From positions 23,584 through 87,583 of the IMG/VR virus record IMGVR_UViG_3300042503_001430: a stretch of 64,000 bases of DNA; one strand, given 5' to 3'. The notes under the pieces were generated by a model. It ran no database searches, was not told where the DNA came from, and was given only the letters and a program-made list of their open reading frames with translations. This document shows, piece by piece, positions 16,455 to 25,496 of this stretch. A program made the translations under genes and the position numbers. How positions within the stretch are numbered: the stretch's first letter is position 1; every line of letters begins with the position of its first letter. This stretch comes from a virus.

Positions 16455-17798
16455 ATGAAGAAAATTTGGTCTTCGCTAATACTCGCCCTATCAATTTTTG
16501 CATTTACCGTTCAATCACGAGATGTGCCTCTAAGTAAAGCCGATTATGCGGCAGTACAAGATGAAGAGCGTTTAACAAATGTTGCGTTTGCGACATTTAA
16601 CCTTACCGCACCAACATTCAACTGTGATGGTTTCATAGCAGCAACAGCACCACTCAGAGAAATTCACATCTCATTTTTGTACAACACATTCGGTAATGAT
16701 TTCTCTTGTCTTAACAGACTTCTTACAGACCCAAGAGTGAAGAGCTTGCAGGTACACTTAATCAATGAACCTGGTCACAGAAACAATCGACTCGGTAATT
16801 ATGAATTCTTGTATGGTGTTGGTTCGGTGAATGTCTGGAACAAGAAAATGGCAGCTCGTGACGCTGCATTGAAGTCTAAGTTGGCGCAGTATGTGATACC
16901 ACTTCAACAAAACTTAGCAGAAAACTTGCGTGATGATATTGAATTCTATGTGAGCCCTGGACTAGAGAGCAACCTTGGTGATCGTGCAGGTCGTGTTCTT
17001 GTTGCTTGGACTAGAGAGTTGTTCCCTGATGCTAGAATTGTATGGAACGCATATCGTGGTTCTCGAAACACGATCAAACCAACACGAGCAGATTTGATGG
17101 AAGGTCATGGTTTCTCGCCAGCACTTAAAGCGCCGTGTATCTACAACATGGACGGACTAGACGTTACTTACCCAAACCGACCAGCACTCGGTCAACTGAG
17201 CCACCAAGAGGGTGGAACAAAAAACTGGTTACAGAGTGGCACACCAATTTTTCAACAGATGGAAAAATATGCCAATCGTTGTGAGCTTTCGTTCTTGTGG
17301 ACTCAAGAGTCAAACGGTCTGAGCTATAAGAGTCGAGGGTTTGTTGATCCCAGAAAGAGAAATAACAACATACCAACCACAACATATCGCATGATCATGC
17401 GTGACATTATTCGAGTTCACAAGAGGGGTGTTGTATATTCAGAAAAAGTCGCATACACATCAGCACAGAGTGTAGTGGAGAATACCTGTGCGGTATTGAC
17501 CGACAAATTTGAAGATGGTGATAAGAATGGTAATTTACTCAAGCAGTCTGAATTCAGAGAAAGAGGTGGAGTTTTGATTTTGAAGAGAGAGTATTCTTCG
17601 GTGTCAAGTGTAAAGTTGGTGTATGAGAATTCAGTTATTGACACATATGAGAACACAGGTGCATACAAAGATGGCAGAGCACTATTCAGATCACGACGAT
17701 CACCAACCACATATCCATTACACACTTACCTTGTGTTCAATTTCCGAGGTAAGAGAAATTGTTACAAAATACCAAATCCTCGCATTAGACTTGACTAA
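16455..17798 (+). CDS. Exported glycoside-hydrolase-like protein
   Basis: 447 residues. The N-terminus MKKIWSSLILALSIFAFTVQS is a signal peptide (likely cut after AFTVQS or nearby). The mature part alternates strands and helices like a TIM barrel. It has HLINEPGH near residue 100 and FLWTQESNGL near 279, positions where clan A glycosidases keep their acid/base and nucleophile Glu. The last 110 residues look like a separate beta domain. No lysis or tail motif is seen. A secreted glycan hydrolase expressed by the phage is the best guess; a non-catalytic exported protein is possible. Confidence 0.5.
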   Translation: MKKIWSSLILALSIFAFTVQSRDVPLSKADYAAVQDEERLTNVAFATFNLTAPTFNCDGFIAATAPLREIHISFLYNTFGNDFSCLNRLLTDPRVKSLQVHLINEPGHRNNRLGNYEFLYGVGSVNVWNKKMAARDAALKSKLAQYVIPLQQNLAENLRDDIEFYVSPGLESNLGDRAGRVLVAWTRELFPDARIVWNAYRGSRNTIKPTRADLMEGHGFSPALKAPCIYNMDGLDVTYPNRPALGQLSHQEGGTKNWLQSGTPIFQQMEKYANRCELSFLWTQESNGLSYKSRGFVDPRKRNNNIPTTTYRMIMRDIIRVHKRGVVYSEKVAYTSAQSVVENTCAVLTDKFEDGDKNGNLLKQSEFRERGGVLILKREYSSVSSVKLVYENSVIDTYENTGAYKDGRALFRSRRSPTTYPLHTYLVFNFRGKRNCYKIPNPRIRLD

Positions 17799-17820
17799 AC
17801 AATTTCTTGTTCTGTATACT
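17791..17820 (+). promoter_or_regulatory. Sigma70-type promoter upstream of RNR
   Basis: TTGACT (17791-17796), 18 nt, TATACT (17815-17820). The -35 overlaps the stop region of the upstream gene. Confidence 0.6.
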
Positions 17821-17868
17821 TAATTCTGATATAGTCATTCACATCTTGATGACATTAAAGGAGTGTTC

Positions 17869-19797
17869 ATGAAAAATTTACCAACGCTGTACCAACAGTT
17901 CATTCACCTGTCTCGATATAGCCGGTGGTTGCCCGAAAAGGGTCGCAGAGAAACTTGGGAAGAAACAGTAAGTCGATATTTCACTTTCTTTGAGAATCAT
18001 CTCAAATCACGATGTGACTTTTCATTCAAAAAGTCTGCACAAGAAGAGTTGAAAGAAGCTATTTTGTCTCTTGATGTCATGCCGTCTATGCGGTGCTTGA
18101 TGACCGCAGGTGAAGCACTAGAGCGTGACGAAGCTGCTGGTTATAACTGCTCATTCATAGCAATCGATAACCCAAGAGCTTTCGATGAAATTCTGTACAT
18201 TCTTTCGTGTGGTACTGGTGTTGGTTTCTCGGTTGAGCGACAGTACGTTTCTCAGTTACCGTATATTGCAGAGTCTTTCTATGACTCAGATACAACTATT
18301 GTTGTTCAAGATTCACGTATTGGGTGGGCAAAAGCTCTCAAAGAATTGATTGGTCTTCTCTATCAGGGTCAAGTGCCAAAGTTTGATGTAAGTCGTGTTA
18401 GACCTTCTGGTGCGCCACTCAAGACGTTTGGTGGTAGAGCATCAGGTCCAGCACCCCTCGTCGCATTGTTTGAATTCTGCATCAAGACTTTCCGTTCTGC
18501 TGCGGGTAGAAAGCTACAGTCGATAGAGTGTCATGATATTGTCTGTAAGATTGCAGAAGTCATCGTGGTTGGTGGTGTTCGTCGTTCTGCACTCATTTCA
18601 TTAAGTAACTTGTCTGATGACAGAATGCGAGCAGCAAAATCTGGTCAGTGGTGGATTGAAAACGTACAACGTGCTCTCGCAAATAACAGTGCTTGCTACA
18701 CTGAGAAGCCAGACATTGGCATCTTCATGGATGAATGGAAATCACTCTATGAGTCACGTTCTGGTGAGCGAGGTCTGTTCAATCTCGTAGCAGCTAAGAA
18801 GGGTGCAGAAAACCTCGGTAAAAATTCTGATGGTGAGCAGCGCCGAGATGCATCTAAGATTGCAGGTACAAATCCATGTGCAGAGATTCTTTTGAGAAAT
18901 CGTGGGTTCTGTAACTTATCTGAAGTAGTTGTTCGTGCTGAAGATACCAAAGACACACTACTGAAGAAGGTTGAGCTTGCTACTATTCTCGGTACGATAC
19001 AATCAACCCTCACTAATTTCAGATACCTCACACGAGACTGGCAAAAGAATGCAGAAGAAGAGCGTCTTCTTGGTGTGTCTCTTACAGGTATTCTTGATAA
19101 TGAGTTCATGTCAACACCGTCTGATGAGCTTAAAGAGTTTCTGGTTGAGCTTCGTGACAGAGCAATTCAAGTTAATCGCAAGTGGGCAAAGATGCTCGGC
19201 ATACCTGAGTCTGCTGCAATCACATGCGTCAAACCTTCAGGTACGGTGTCTCAGTTAGTTGACAGTGCGTCTGGTATTCACCCTCGTCACTCAGAGTACT
19301 ACATTCGAACGGTTCGATCTGACAACAAAGATCCGTTATGTGTTTTGATGAAGAACATGGGGTTCCCAAATGAGCCAGATGTTACCAAACCAGAACATAC
19401 AACCGTGTTTTCGTTTCCTGTTCAGTCGCCTGGTGGTGCAAAGTATAGAGATAGTCTGACGGCGATTCAGCACCTTGAATTGTGGCTTTTCTATAAGAAG
19501 TTCTGGGCTGAACATACAGTGTCTATCACCATCTCGGTAAAAGAGCATGAGTGGCTCGATGTCGCAGCGTATGTCTACAAAAACTTTGACCACATTTCTG
19601 GAATATCATTCTTACCGTTCAGTGATCATGTATACAAACAAGCACCTTATCAAGATTGCACCCAAGAGCAGTTCCAAGAGTTGGATTCTAAGATGCCAGC
19701 AGATGTTGATTGGACTAAATTGTCCGTGTACGAAAAAGAAGACACGACAACATCGTCCAAAGAGTTGGCGTGTTCTGCTGGACATTGTGAGATGTAG
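17869..19797 (+). CDS. nrdJ: Class II (B12-dependent) ribonucleotide reductase
   Basis: 642 residues from the ATG with AAGGAG 5 nt upstream; an earlier GTG lies inside that site. Signatures: SCGTGVGFSVE, GGVRRSALISL, NPCAEI, and a C-terminal redox pair CSAGHC. Length and pattern match the monomeric adenosylcobalamin-dependent reductases of cyanophages and other marine phages. It makes deoxynucleotides without oxygen or an NrdB subunit, so the host must have or import B12. Followed directly by a zinc-ribbon gene. Confidence 0.92.
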   Translation: MKNLPTLYQQFIHLSRYSRWLPEKGRRETWEETVSRYFTFFENHLKSRCDFSFKKSAQEELKEAILSLDVMPSMRCLMTAGEALERDEAAGYNCSFIAIDNPRAFDEILYILSCGTGVGFSVERQYVSQLPYIAESFYDSDTTIVVQDSRIGWAKALKELIGLLYQGQVPKFDVSRVRPSGAPLKTFGGRASGPAPLVALFEFCIKTFRSAAGRKLQSIECHDIVCKIAEVIVVGGVRRSALISLSNLSDDRMRAAKSGQWWIENVQRALANNSACYTEKPDIGIFMDEWKSLYESRSGERGLFNLVAAKKGAENLGKNSDGEQRRDASKIAGTNPCAEILLRNRGFCNLSEVVVRAEDTKDTLLKKVELATILGTIQSTLTNFRYLTRDWQKNAEEERLLGVSLTGILDNEFMSTPSDELKEFLVELRDRAIQVNRKWAKMLGIPESAAITCVKPSGTVSQLVDSASGIHPRHSEYYIRTVRSDNKDPLCVLMKNMGFPNEPDVTKPEHTTVFSFPVQSPGGAKYRDSLTAIQHLELWLFYKKFWAEHTVSITISVKEHEWLDVAAYVYKNFDHISGISFLPFSDHVYKQAPYQDCTQEQFQELDSKMPADVDWTKLSVYEKEDTTTSSKELACSAGHCEM

Positions 19798-19799
19798 TA

Positions 19800-20018
19800 A
19801 TGAAGAAAATCAAAAAAGAGATCGAATGCTATGAATGTGATCTGAAGTTCACACTACAGTACAAAGGGAAGAAAACCCCTCAGTGTTGTCCGTTTTGTGG
19901 TGAGGGTGTTCATGTCGTTGAAGAGACTCCATTCTTGAAAGACTTCGATGAGTACGATAACTTTGATGATGCAGAATACTTCGATGAGTCTGAAGACTGG
20001 GACGATGAGGATGAATGA
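19800..20018 (+). CDS. Small zinc-ribbon protein with acidic tail
   Basis: 72 residues. CYEC near residue 10 and CCPFC near 30 form a zinc ribbon; the last 28 residues are nearly all Asp, Glu, Phe and Tyr. It lies 2 nt after the RNR stop and overlaps the RuvC-like gene by 4 nt, so it is cotranslated with DNA metabolism genes. Function unknown. Confidence 0.65.
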   Translation: MKKIKKEIECYECDLKFTLQYKGKKTPQCCPFCGEGVHVVEETPFLKDFDEYDNFDDAEYFDESEDWDDEDE

Positions 20019-20554
20019 ACATCGTAGTCGGTATAGACTATTCGATGTCGAGTCCTTCGGTGTGTGTTCACACAGGTAGCGAGTGGTCTTTTAGTAATTG
20101 CAAATTCTACTTTTTGACGAGCAAGAAGAAATGCCAGTTTAATGATGGTCGTTTCTTCGGCTCGCCACACTCCGATTTCTCGTCTCAAGAAGAGAGATTC
20201 AATTCAATCGCTTCTTGGTCTATGTCTCATATACCACCACATGCAAACGTCTACATTGAGGGGTATGCATTTGCAGCAAAGGGTGTTGTGTTTAATATTG
20301 CAGAGAACACAGGTGTGCTCAAGCACAAGCTCTTTCTTAGAAATAAAAACACCCTCAGTGTTGTGGCGCCATCAGCAGTGAAGAAGTATGCAACCGGCAA
20401 AGGTAATGCAGATAAGATGCTCATGCATGAAAGTTTTGTTACAGACACGCAATTTGATATTTCAGCAGCGATTAATTGTAACGAGGGTGAGTCGCCAATG
20501 TCTGACATTGTGGATTCATACTTCATAGCGAAATATGCGTTCCATCAATCCTAA
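20015..20554 (+). CDS. RuvC-like Holliday junction resolvase
   Basis: 179 residues. RNase H-fold signature GIDYSMSSP (Asp8), VYIEGYAF (Glu near 84) and the C-terminal acidic helix SDIVDSYFIAKY. This arrangement is found in RuvC-type crossover-junction nucleases of T4-like marine phages, where it may replace or add to T4 endonuclease VII in resolving branched replicative DNA before packaging. Confidence 0.75.
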   Translation: MNIVVGIDYSMSSPSVCVHTGSEWSFSNCKFYFLTSKKKCQFNDGRFFGSPHSDFSSQEERFNSIASWSMSHIPPHANVYIEGYAFAAKGVVFNIAENTGVLKHKLFLRNKNTLSVVAPSAVKKYATGKGNADKMLMHESFVTDTQFDISAAINCNEGESPMSDIVDSYFIAKYAFHQS

Positions 20555-20616
20555 TGAACAAACGCATACCTCTGGTAAGAACCCTTAATCCTATTAAAAA
20601 TGTGGTGTTTAAGTAA
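20554..20616 (+). CDS. Candidate 20-residue basic microprotein
   Basis: Starts on the last base of the RuvC-like stop (TAATG) and encodes MNKRIPLVRTLNPIKNVVFK. The TAATG junction is typical of coupled genes in this genome, and the peptide is strongly basic. Short frames arise by chance, so confidence is low. Confidence 0.25.
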   Translation: MNKRIPLVRTLNPIKNVVFK

Positions 20617-20662
20617 TTGATATTATTTGTGTAAAAAACGTCTTTTTTCTGGTTTCTGAATA

Positions 20663-20671
20663 TGCTATACT
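20663..20671 (+). promoter_or_regulatory. Extended -10 promoter
   Basis: TGC-TATACT with a T-rich stretch around -35, followed by TGGTT. It belongs to a group of promoters here that share TA(T/C)ACTGGTT. Drives the gene at 20702. Confidence 0.55.
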
Positions 20672-20701
20672 GGTTGTATATCTTTTTGGAGAACCGCAGA
20701 A

Positions 20702-21808
20702 ATGGCAAAACGTGTGAAGAGCATCAATCGTGCCCAAGTAGAGTTGAATGAGCCAACTTTCAAGAGCACCGAGCCGCAAGCTGAGTTGGTGTCGATACTA
20801 AATTGGTATAGTTACAATAAAGACTCTGACGATGCGAAGACCTACTTTCTCACATACCTCAAGAAGTATGACATGGACGTTTTCGACAAATTAAAGACGA
20901 AAGCTTCTGAGATTCGTGTACCTACGACTATCGGGTGGTTGTGTCGAATTTACACACTGAATGAGTCATTGTTTCCTTTGCAGTATCTCAAGAACATTAA
21001 AGACGAGACAAATCGAGTCTTGCAGGTTGTCTCTACACCCACCGAAAGTGAGACTGCCGAAACAAAACCTCGTGTGGGTGTTCAAGAGCATTTACATAAT
21101 CAGCTTAAAGAATTGCTCGGTGAGCTTGATTGTGAGATTGATGAGTTTGTGTTGAATAACTGCAAATCTTCTTTCTCACTCTATGAGTGGATGCAGCACC
21201 GAAAGGTAAAGCATGTTCACGCAAAAAGTATTGCTGAGTACTACGAGAAGAGCATCTTAGCAGAACTTAAACTTGCACATAGTGGTGAGTGTGAGCAGCT
21301 AAAAGAGGCATATTCGTTTCTTTCGAAGAATCAGTTGACCACATTCATCAAGTTCATCGAAGGGTTTATTGAAGATGCAAATCGATGGCAAGGTATTGCG
21401 AAACAAATATCAAGCACGAATCGTGTGCCACGAAAGAGAAAAGCAAAACCAGCAGCGAAGCAGGTCGAAAAGCTTCAGTACCTCAAAGAGCACGAAAATC
21501 TCAAGAGCATCTTACCTTCACAAATAGTTGGTGCTACGCAGTTATGGGTATACAACGTCAAGTATAAGACGTTGGGTGTATACATCTGCAACAACGCACA
21601 TGGATTCATGGTGAAGGGTTGTACGATATTGAATTATGACTTAGAAGAGTCCATTTCCAAAACTTTGAGAAAGCCTGAAGATGTGCTTCCAAGTGTTCTT
21701 GAATCTGGAAAAGTAGCTTTGCGGAAAATACTACCTTCCATCAGAACGAAGGAAAAAAAGTTGACCGGACGCATCAATAAAGATACACTACTACTCAGAG
21801 TACTGTAG
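20702..21808 (+). CDS. Conserved phage protein, unknown function
   Basis: 368 residues with GGAG before the ATG. Mostly helical; a basic linker PRKRKAKPAAKQ near residue 240, then a beta-rich C-terminal domain (LWVYNVKYKTLGVYIC, KGCTILNYDL). I recall similar proteins near dexA/exonuclease genes in T4-like marine phages but no assigned role. The adjacent exonuclease suggests DNA metabolism or regulation. Confidence 0.6.
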   Translation: MAKRVKSINRAQVELNEPTFKSTEPQAELVSILNWYSYNKDSDDAKTYFLTYLKKYDMDVFDKLKTKASEIRVPTTIGWLCRIYTLNESLFPLQYLKNIKDETNRVLQVVSTPTESETAETKPRVGVQEHLHNQLKELLGELDCEIDEFVLNNCKSSFSLYEWMQHRKVKHVHAKSIAEYYEKSILAELKLAHSGECEQLKEAYSFLSKNQLTTFIKFIEGFIEDANRWQGIAKQISSTNRVPRKRKAKPAAKQVEKLQYLKEHENLKSILPSQIVGATQLWVYNVKYKTLGVYICNNAHGFMVKGCTILNYDLEESISKTLRKPEDVLPSVLESGKVALRKILPSIRTKEKKLTGRINKDTLLLRVL

Positions 21809-21809
21809 T

Positions 21810-23165
21810 ATGAAAAGTATATTTTTTGATCTTGAGACCACCGACCTAAACACGGTAGGTCAAATTCTTAATTACGCATTTGTCGAGATTGACGAAAATT
21901 GGACAATGCGCTCTTGCTTGCGTGGTAAGATTAAACTGTCACGATTGCAGTTGCCGAGCCCTGGTGCAATCTGCGCCACGAATACTGATGTGTTTGAGCA
22001 CAACAGCACATCAGATTCTACCGAAGCTGTAGCGATGGCAAAAATTCAAAAATACCTCGCAGATATTGTCGAGTGGGATGATACTCGATTGATCGGGTAC
22101 AACTCAAACAAGTTCGACATACCATACCTTCGTACGAGCATGATTCGAAATGGGTTGAATCCATACTTTGGTGGTAGCATCAAGTATGGTGATCTCATTC
22201 AAGTAGTTCGTCGTCTTGCATGTGATAATCAAGCATTCGTCGATAAGCTTATCAAGAAAGAGAATGGTCAACCATCATTTACTCTTGAATCGATTGCACG
22301 TTCGTTTGGGTTGCTAGAAGAAGAGCAGAAGCACGAATCTCTATATGACGTGATGCTGACAATCAAGGTTGCTCAATACATTCATGAGAACTACGGCATT
22401 GATGTTCGAGAGTATCAGGGGTATGAAGTTACCAAGAAGAATTTCGATGTCATCAAGGTATTTCCATATACTGATCATGAAGGTAACAAGGTAGCTGATG
22501 ACTACTGTTACATGGCTCTTCTTCAACAGAACAAGACACAAGCTCTCTGGATTAACCTCAAGAAGTATGAAGAGGGTTTAGGTAAAGAAGCAGTGTCGTG
22601 GTACAACAAGAACACATCAGCACTCTATGTAAAAGAGTTTGTGTCTGGTGACGACTTTGCAAAACGAGCAGACAAAGCACGTAAAGACCTATCACACATT
22701 ACCATCGACAATTTCTTTGGTCCTAAGAACTGTGATGTTGAGCAGTTCATTTTCATGCTGCCAATATCTGAGATTGGTGCTCTCTACGAAGCAATATGGA
22801 TGAAAGACCCAACCACCCTCAAGACCATGAAGAGTCGATATGGTAGTCAACTGTACTTGAGACACCTATCGAACGAAGCACCAATCGAAAACATCGAATC
22901 TCAGATTAAAGATTATGCACTCTATCGCTATGGTGGTCGAATGAAGATCAGCAAAGAGAACTTCGATAGTAAGTATGAAGCTGGTGTGTATAGTGCAGAC
23001 TTTCATCCAACATACAATGAGCTATTGAATCAGATAGATGAGCTTTCTAAGAATGAGAAACACTCTCATGTTATGCAACAGCTCAAGAAGTACTACGAGA
23101 CGAGCACCATTAGCTCTATCGCAGGTGAAGACTTGAAGAAGATCGTTAGACAAAAGACTGAATAG
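21810..23165 (+). CDS. ExoI-like 3'-5' exodeoxyribonuclease (DEDD)
   Basis: 451 residues. DEDD exonuclease motifs: FFDLETT (Asp7, Glu9) at the N-terminus, LIGYNSNKFDIPYLR near residue 92 and the SLYDVMLTIKVAQYI region near 180. The length and C-terminal helical domain match E. coli exonuclease I (SbcB) more than T4 DexA (227 residues). It probably degrades single-stranded DNA in recombination or host DNA turnover. Confidence 0.8.
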   Translation: MKSIFFDLETTDLNTVGQILNYAFVEIDENWTMRSCLRGKIKLSRLQLPSPGAICATNTDVFEHNSTSDSTEAVAMAKIQKYLADIVEWDDTRLIGYNSNKFDIPYLRTSMIRNGLNPYFGGSIKYGDLIQVVRRLACDNQAFVDKLIKKENGQPSFTLESIARSFGLLEEEQKHESLYDVMLTIKVAQYIHENYGIDVREYQGYEVTKKNFDVIKVFPYTDHEGNKVADDYCYMALLQQNKTQALWINLKKYEEGLGKEAVSWYNKNTSALYVKEFVSGDDFAKRADKARKDLSHITIDNFFGPKNCDVEQFIFMLPISEIGALYEAIWMKDPTTLKTMKSRYGSQLYLRHLSNEAPIENIESQIKDYALYRYGGRMKISKENFDSKYEAGVYSADFHPTYNELLNQIDELSKNEKHSHVMQQLKKYYETSTISSIAGEDLKKIVRQKTE

Positions 23166-23167
23166 AT

Positions 23168-23446
23168 ATGAAACTCTTTCGTAGAAAAGTAAAACTGGGT
23201 CCCATAAGTCTGCTTGCTCGCCGTGATAATCTGTTGACCAAGATGGATTTTGTACTCGACACACTTGAGCACAGTAAGTTTGACATTCTCTATATGGAGA
23301 ACTTGAAAAATCCACTGACAACCGACGAGCGTGTGTACTTCATACAGCAGATAGATAGAATTGAGTCTGCAAAGAAAACCGTCATGTGGATGAAAGAGAA
23401 TGCGAAGAATAATACACCATTCTGGAGACGATTATTGAGATGGTAA
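23168..23446 (+). CDS. Hypothetical small helical protein
   Basis: 92 residues, basic at both ends (MKLFRRKVK, FWRRLLRW), helical. The stop overlaps the next start (ATGGTAA). No family recognised; part of a tightly packed run of small genes after the exonuclease. Confidence 0.5.
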   Translation: MKLFRRKVKLGPISLLARRDNLLTKMDFVLDTLEHSKFDILYMENLKNPLTTDERVYFIQQIDRIESAKKTVMWMKENAKNNTPFWRRLLRW

Positions 23447-23682
23447 GTTCAACCTTCATATACACAGTAATAGCAAGTCTGATCAGTTTTCTCTTTGGTC
23501 GATATTGTGGTCGTGTCGAAGCTGCAATCATCTTCGGACAACGCATAAATTCGATAATCGATGCTATGCGAAAAGTTGAGAAGATCGCTGCTCTCAAGGG
23601 TGAAGATATGTCGAAGCTGTCTACAAGTGAGATCGTACACAGAACTCAAAAGCAGATGGAGATTATCGACGATGATTCATAG
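23440..23682 (+). CDS. Small membrane protein
   Basis: 80 residues. One N-terminal span (FIYTVIASLISFLFG) followed by a cytoplasmic helical part. Overlaps the upstream gene by 7 nt. No family recognised. Confidence 0.5.
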   Translation: MVSSTFIYTVIASLISFLFGRYCGRVEAAIIFGQRINSIIDAMRKVEKIAALKGEDMSKLSTSEIVHRTQKQMEIIDDDS

Positions 23683-23797
23683 CTTTTTCTTCATCTTCAT
23701 GACGCTAGTGTTCACACTTTCTGTGTTTGCTATTGGATATTCTGTTGGGTACGACTCTGCTATCGATGATATGAAGAAGGTGCGTAATAGAAAATGA
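23672..23797 (+). CDS. 41-residue membrane microprotein
   Basis: An ATG overlapping the upstream 3' end by 11 nt opens a short gene with one long span (FFFIFMTLVFTLSVFAIGYSVGY) split here as FFFIFMTLVF then TLSVFAIGYSVGY, ending in a basic tail KKVRNRK. Its stop overlaps the ung start (ATGA). Overlap on both sides supports it as a real gene. Confidence 0.45.
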   Translation: MIHSFFFIFMTLVFTLSVFAIGYSVGYDSAIDDMKKVRNRK

Positions 23798-24432
23798 ACT
23801 GGGAGCAACTTCTCAAAGATGAGATTGTAAAAGATTACTTTGTTGAGTTGACCAAGACAGTCAAAGCAACATCGAATCTGTGTCCACCTGTCAATCAGAT
23901 GTTCAGAGCATTTGAACTGACGCCATTCGAAACAATTAAGGTTGTTATCTTGGGTCAAGATCCATACCACGGCGAGGGACAAGCTAACGGACTTGCATTT
24001 TCTGTCAACAATGAATGTCCGGTGCCACCATCTCTAATCAACATATTTTTTGAGCTTGATAAAGACCTCAACATCAAAAACCGAAATGGTGATTTAGCAC
24101 CCTGGGCTACGCAAGGTGTTCTTCTTTTGAATTCGATCATGACTGTTGAGAAAGACAAACCAGGTTCTCATGTAAACCTCGGGTGGGAGAAGTTCACCGA
24201 CAAGATCATCTCTGATGTTTCAACCCACTTGTCTAATGTGGTGTTCATTTTGTGGGGTAACTACGCACAGTCGAAAGAGTCTCTGATTGATGTGAGCAAG
24301 CATCTTATCATCAAGTCGTCACACCCATCACCACTCTCTGCATACATAAATTTTTTTGATTCTAAACCATTTTCTACTACGAATGAATACTTGAAGAGTC
24401 ATTCGAAAGTACCTATTGATTGGAGAACATAA
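23794..24432 (+). CDS. ung: Uracil-DNA glycosylase
   Basis: 212 residues. Family 1 UDG signatures are complete: GQDPYHGEGQANG (Asp56 activates water), LLLNSIMTVE, and the C-terminal SSHPSPLSA loop. It removes uracil from DNA. UDG is not part of the T4 core set; its presence suggests defence against dUTP incorporation or cytosine deamination, or use of host uracil-DNA. Confidence 0.93.
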   Translation: MNWEQLLKDEIVKDYFVELTKTVKATSNLCPPVNQMFRAFELTPFETIKVVILGQDPYHGEGQANGLAFSVNNECPVPPSLINIFFELDKDLNIKNRNGDLAPWATQGVLLLNSIMTVEKDKPGSHVNLGWEKFTDKIISDVSTHLSNVVFILWGNYAQSKESLIDVSKHLIIKSSHPSPLSAYINFFDSKPFSTTNEYLKSHSKVPIDWRT

Positions 24433-24433
24433 C

Positions 24434-24679
24434 GTGATTGCTGCTATTATTATCATGCTCGGTCTGTTCGTGTCTGGATTTGTTGTGGGTTACACCGCAC
24501 GATATTCAGATGAGCAGAATATCTGTCGTCGAATTGAAAAAGATGTCTACTGTCATGGTTATGAAGACGGTTTCTACCTTGGTTGGGGTGAGTATGAACC
24601 CGAAGCGTTTCGTAAAGAGATTGCAGAGAAAGCATACTACGAGTACAAGGGTCTAAAGCACGGACCAGAAAGACACTAA
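24434..24679 (+). CDS. Small membrane protein, GTG start
   Basis: 81 residues from a GTG 8 nt after GGAGA. A TTG six codons upstream lies before that site and is rejected. One N-terminal span (IAAIIIMLGLFVSGFVVGYT), then a polar domain with Tyr/Gly (CHGYEDGFYLGWGEYEP). Function unknown. Confidence 0.5.
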   Translation: MIAAIIIMLGLFVSGFVVGYTARYSDEQNICRRIEKDVYCHGYEDGFYLGWGEYEPEAFRKEIAEKAYYEYKGLKHGPERH

Positions 24680-24680
24680 A

Positions 24681-25496
24681 ATGAACTTCGAATTTCTCTC
24701 CGACACGTCTGATGAGTATCTTTCACTCATCTCTGGGTGGCAAGATCCATACCCAACACCCGCCTTGGAGCAACATAATGGCATCTACGTTGTTCGTGAT
24801 GATTTGCTTACTGCGGGTACAAAAATACGTGGTGCAGATTACTTAATAGGTCACTGCCCTAAGCACAAGAATATCAAAGAGTGGGTGTATGGTTCTTGTC
24901 CCGCAACGGGGTATGCACAGATCAGTCTTCCGTTTTTGTGTAACAGGTACGATAAGAAAGCTGTCATCTTCATGGCAGAAAGAAGCATGGACAAACTCCA
25001 TGAATATCAGAAGAGGGGTATTGCTCTTGGTGCTCAGTATCATTGGGTACCTGATGGCATGTTGAATGTCACCAAGAAGAGAGCGAAAGATTATGTTGCA
25101 GAAGATCCTGAGACTCGTGCTCTGTTGCCGATAGGTCTTGAACACCCTACAGTGTTCGCATGTTTCATTAAGGTTGCACGTTCGCTGCCTATTACACCTC
25201 GCCACGTTTGGTCTGTTGGTTCTAGTGGTACGTTGAGCAGAGCGTTACAGTTGGCATGGCCACATGCAGAAGTGCACGTTGTGTCTTCTGGTGGCCACAA
25301 CATGAATTCACGTGAGATTGGTCGAGCAATCTTTCACCCATCGAAGTATAAATGGAACCAGACGGTAAAGAAGAACGAGCTTCCTCCATTTCCTAGCGCA
25401 CCAGAATATGACGCAAAAGCTTGGAAGCCGATGCTTGATTACTACGAAACGCATGAGAGAGTTGAACCCATTTTGTTTTGGAATGTAGGTGCATAA
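24681..25496 (+). CDS. PLP-dependent enzyme-like protein (tryptophan synthase beta fold)
   Basis: 271 residues. DDLLTAGTKIRGADYL near residues 40-55 places a Lys where fold II PLP enzymes hold the cofactor (KxR). YGSCPATGYAQISLPFLC, KRGIALGAQYHWV and VGSSGTLSRALQLAWP fit the phosphate-binding and cofactor loops. It resembles cysteine/ACC-deaminase-type enzymes but is short. Substrate unknown. It overlaps the following glycosyltransferase by one base, so the two may act together. Confidence 0.6.
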   Translation: MNFEFLSDTSDEYLSLISGWQDPYPTPALEQHNGIYVVRDDLLTAGTKIRGADYLIGHCPKHKNIKEWVYGSCPATGYAQISLPFLCNRYDKKAVIFMAERSMDKLHEYQKRGIALGAQYHWVPDGMLNVTKKRAKDYVAEDPETRALLPIGLEHPTVFACFIKVARSLPITPRHVWSVGSSGTLSRALQLAWPHAEVHVVSSGGHNMNSREIGRAIFHPSKYKWNQTVKKNELPPFPSAPEYDAKAWKPMLDYYETHERVEPILFWNVGA

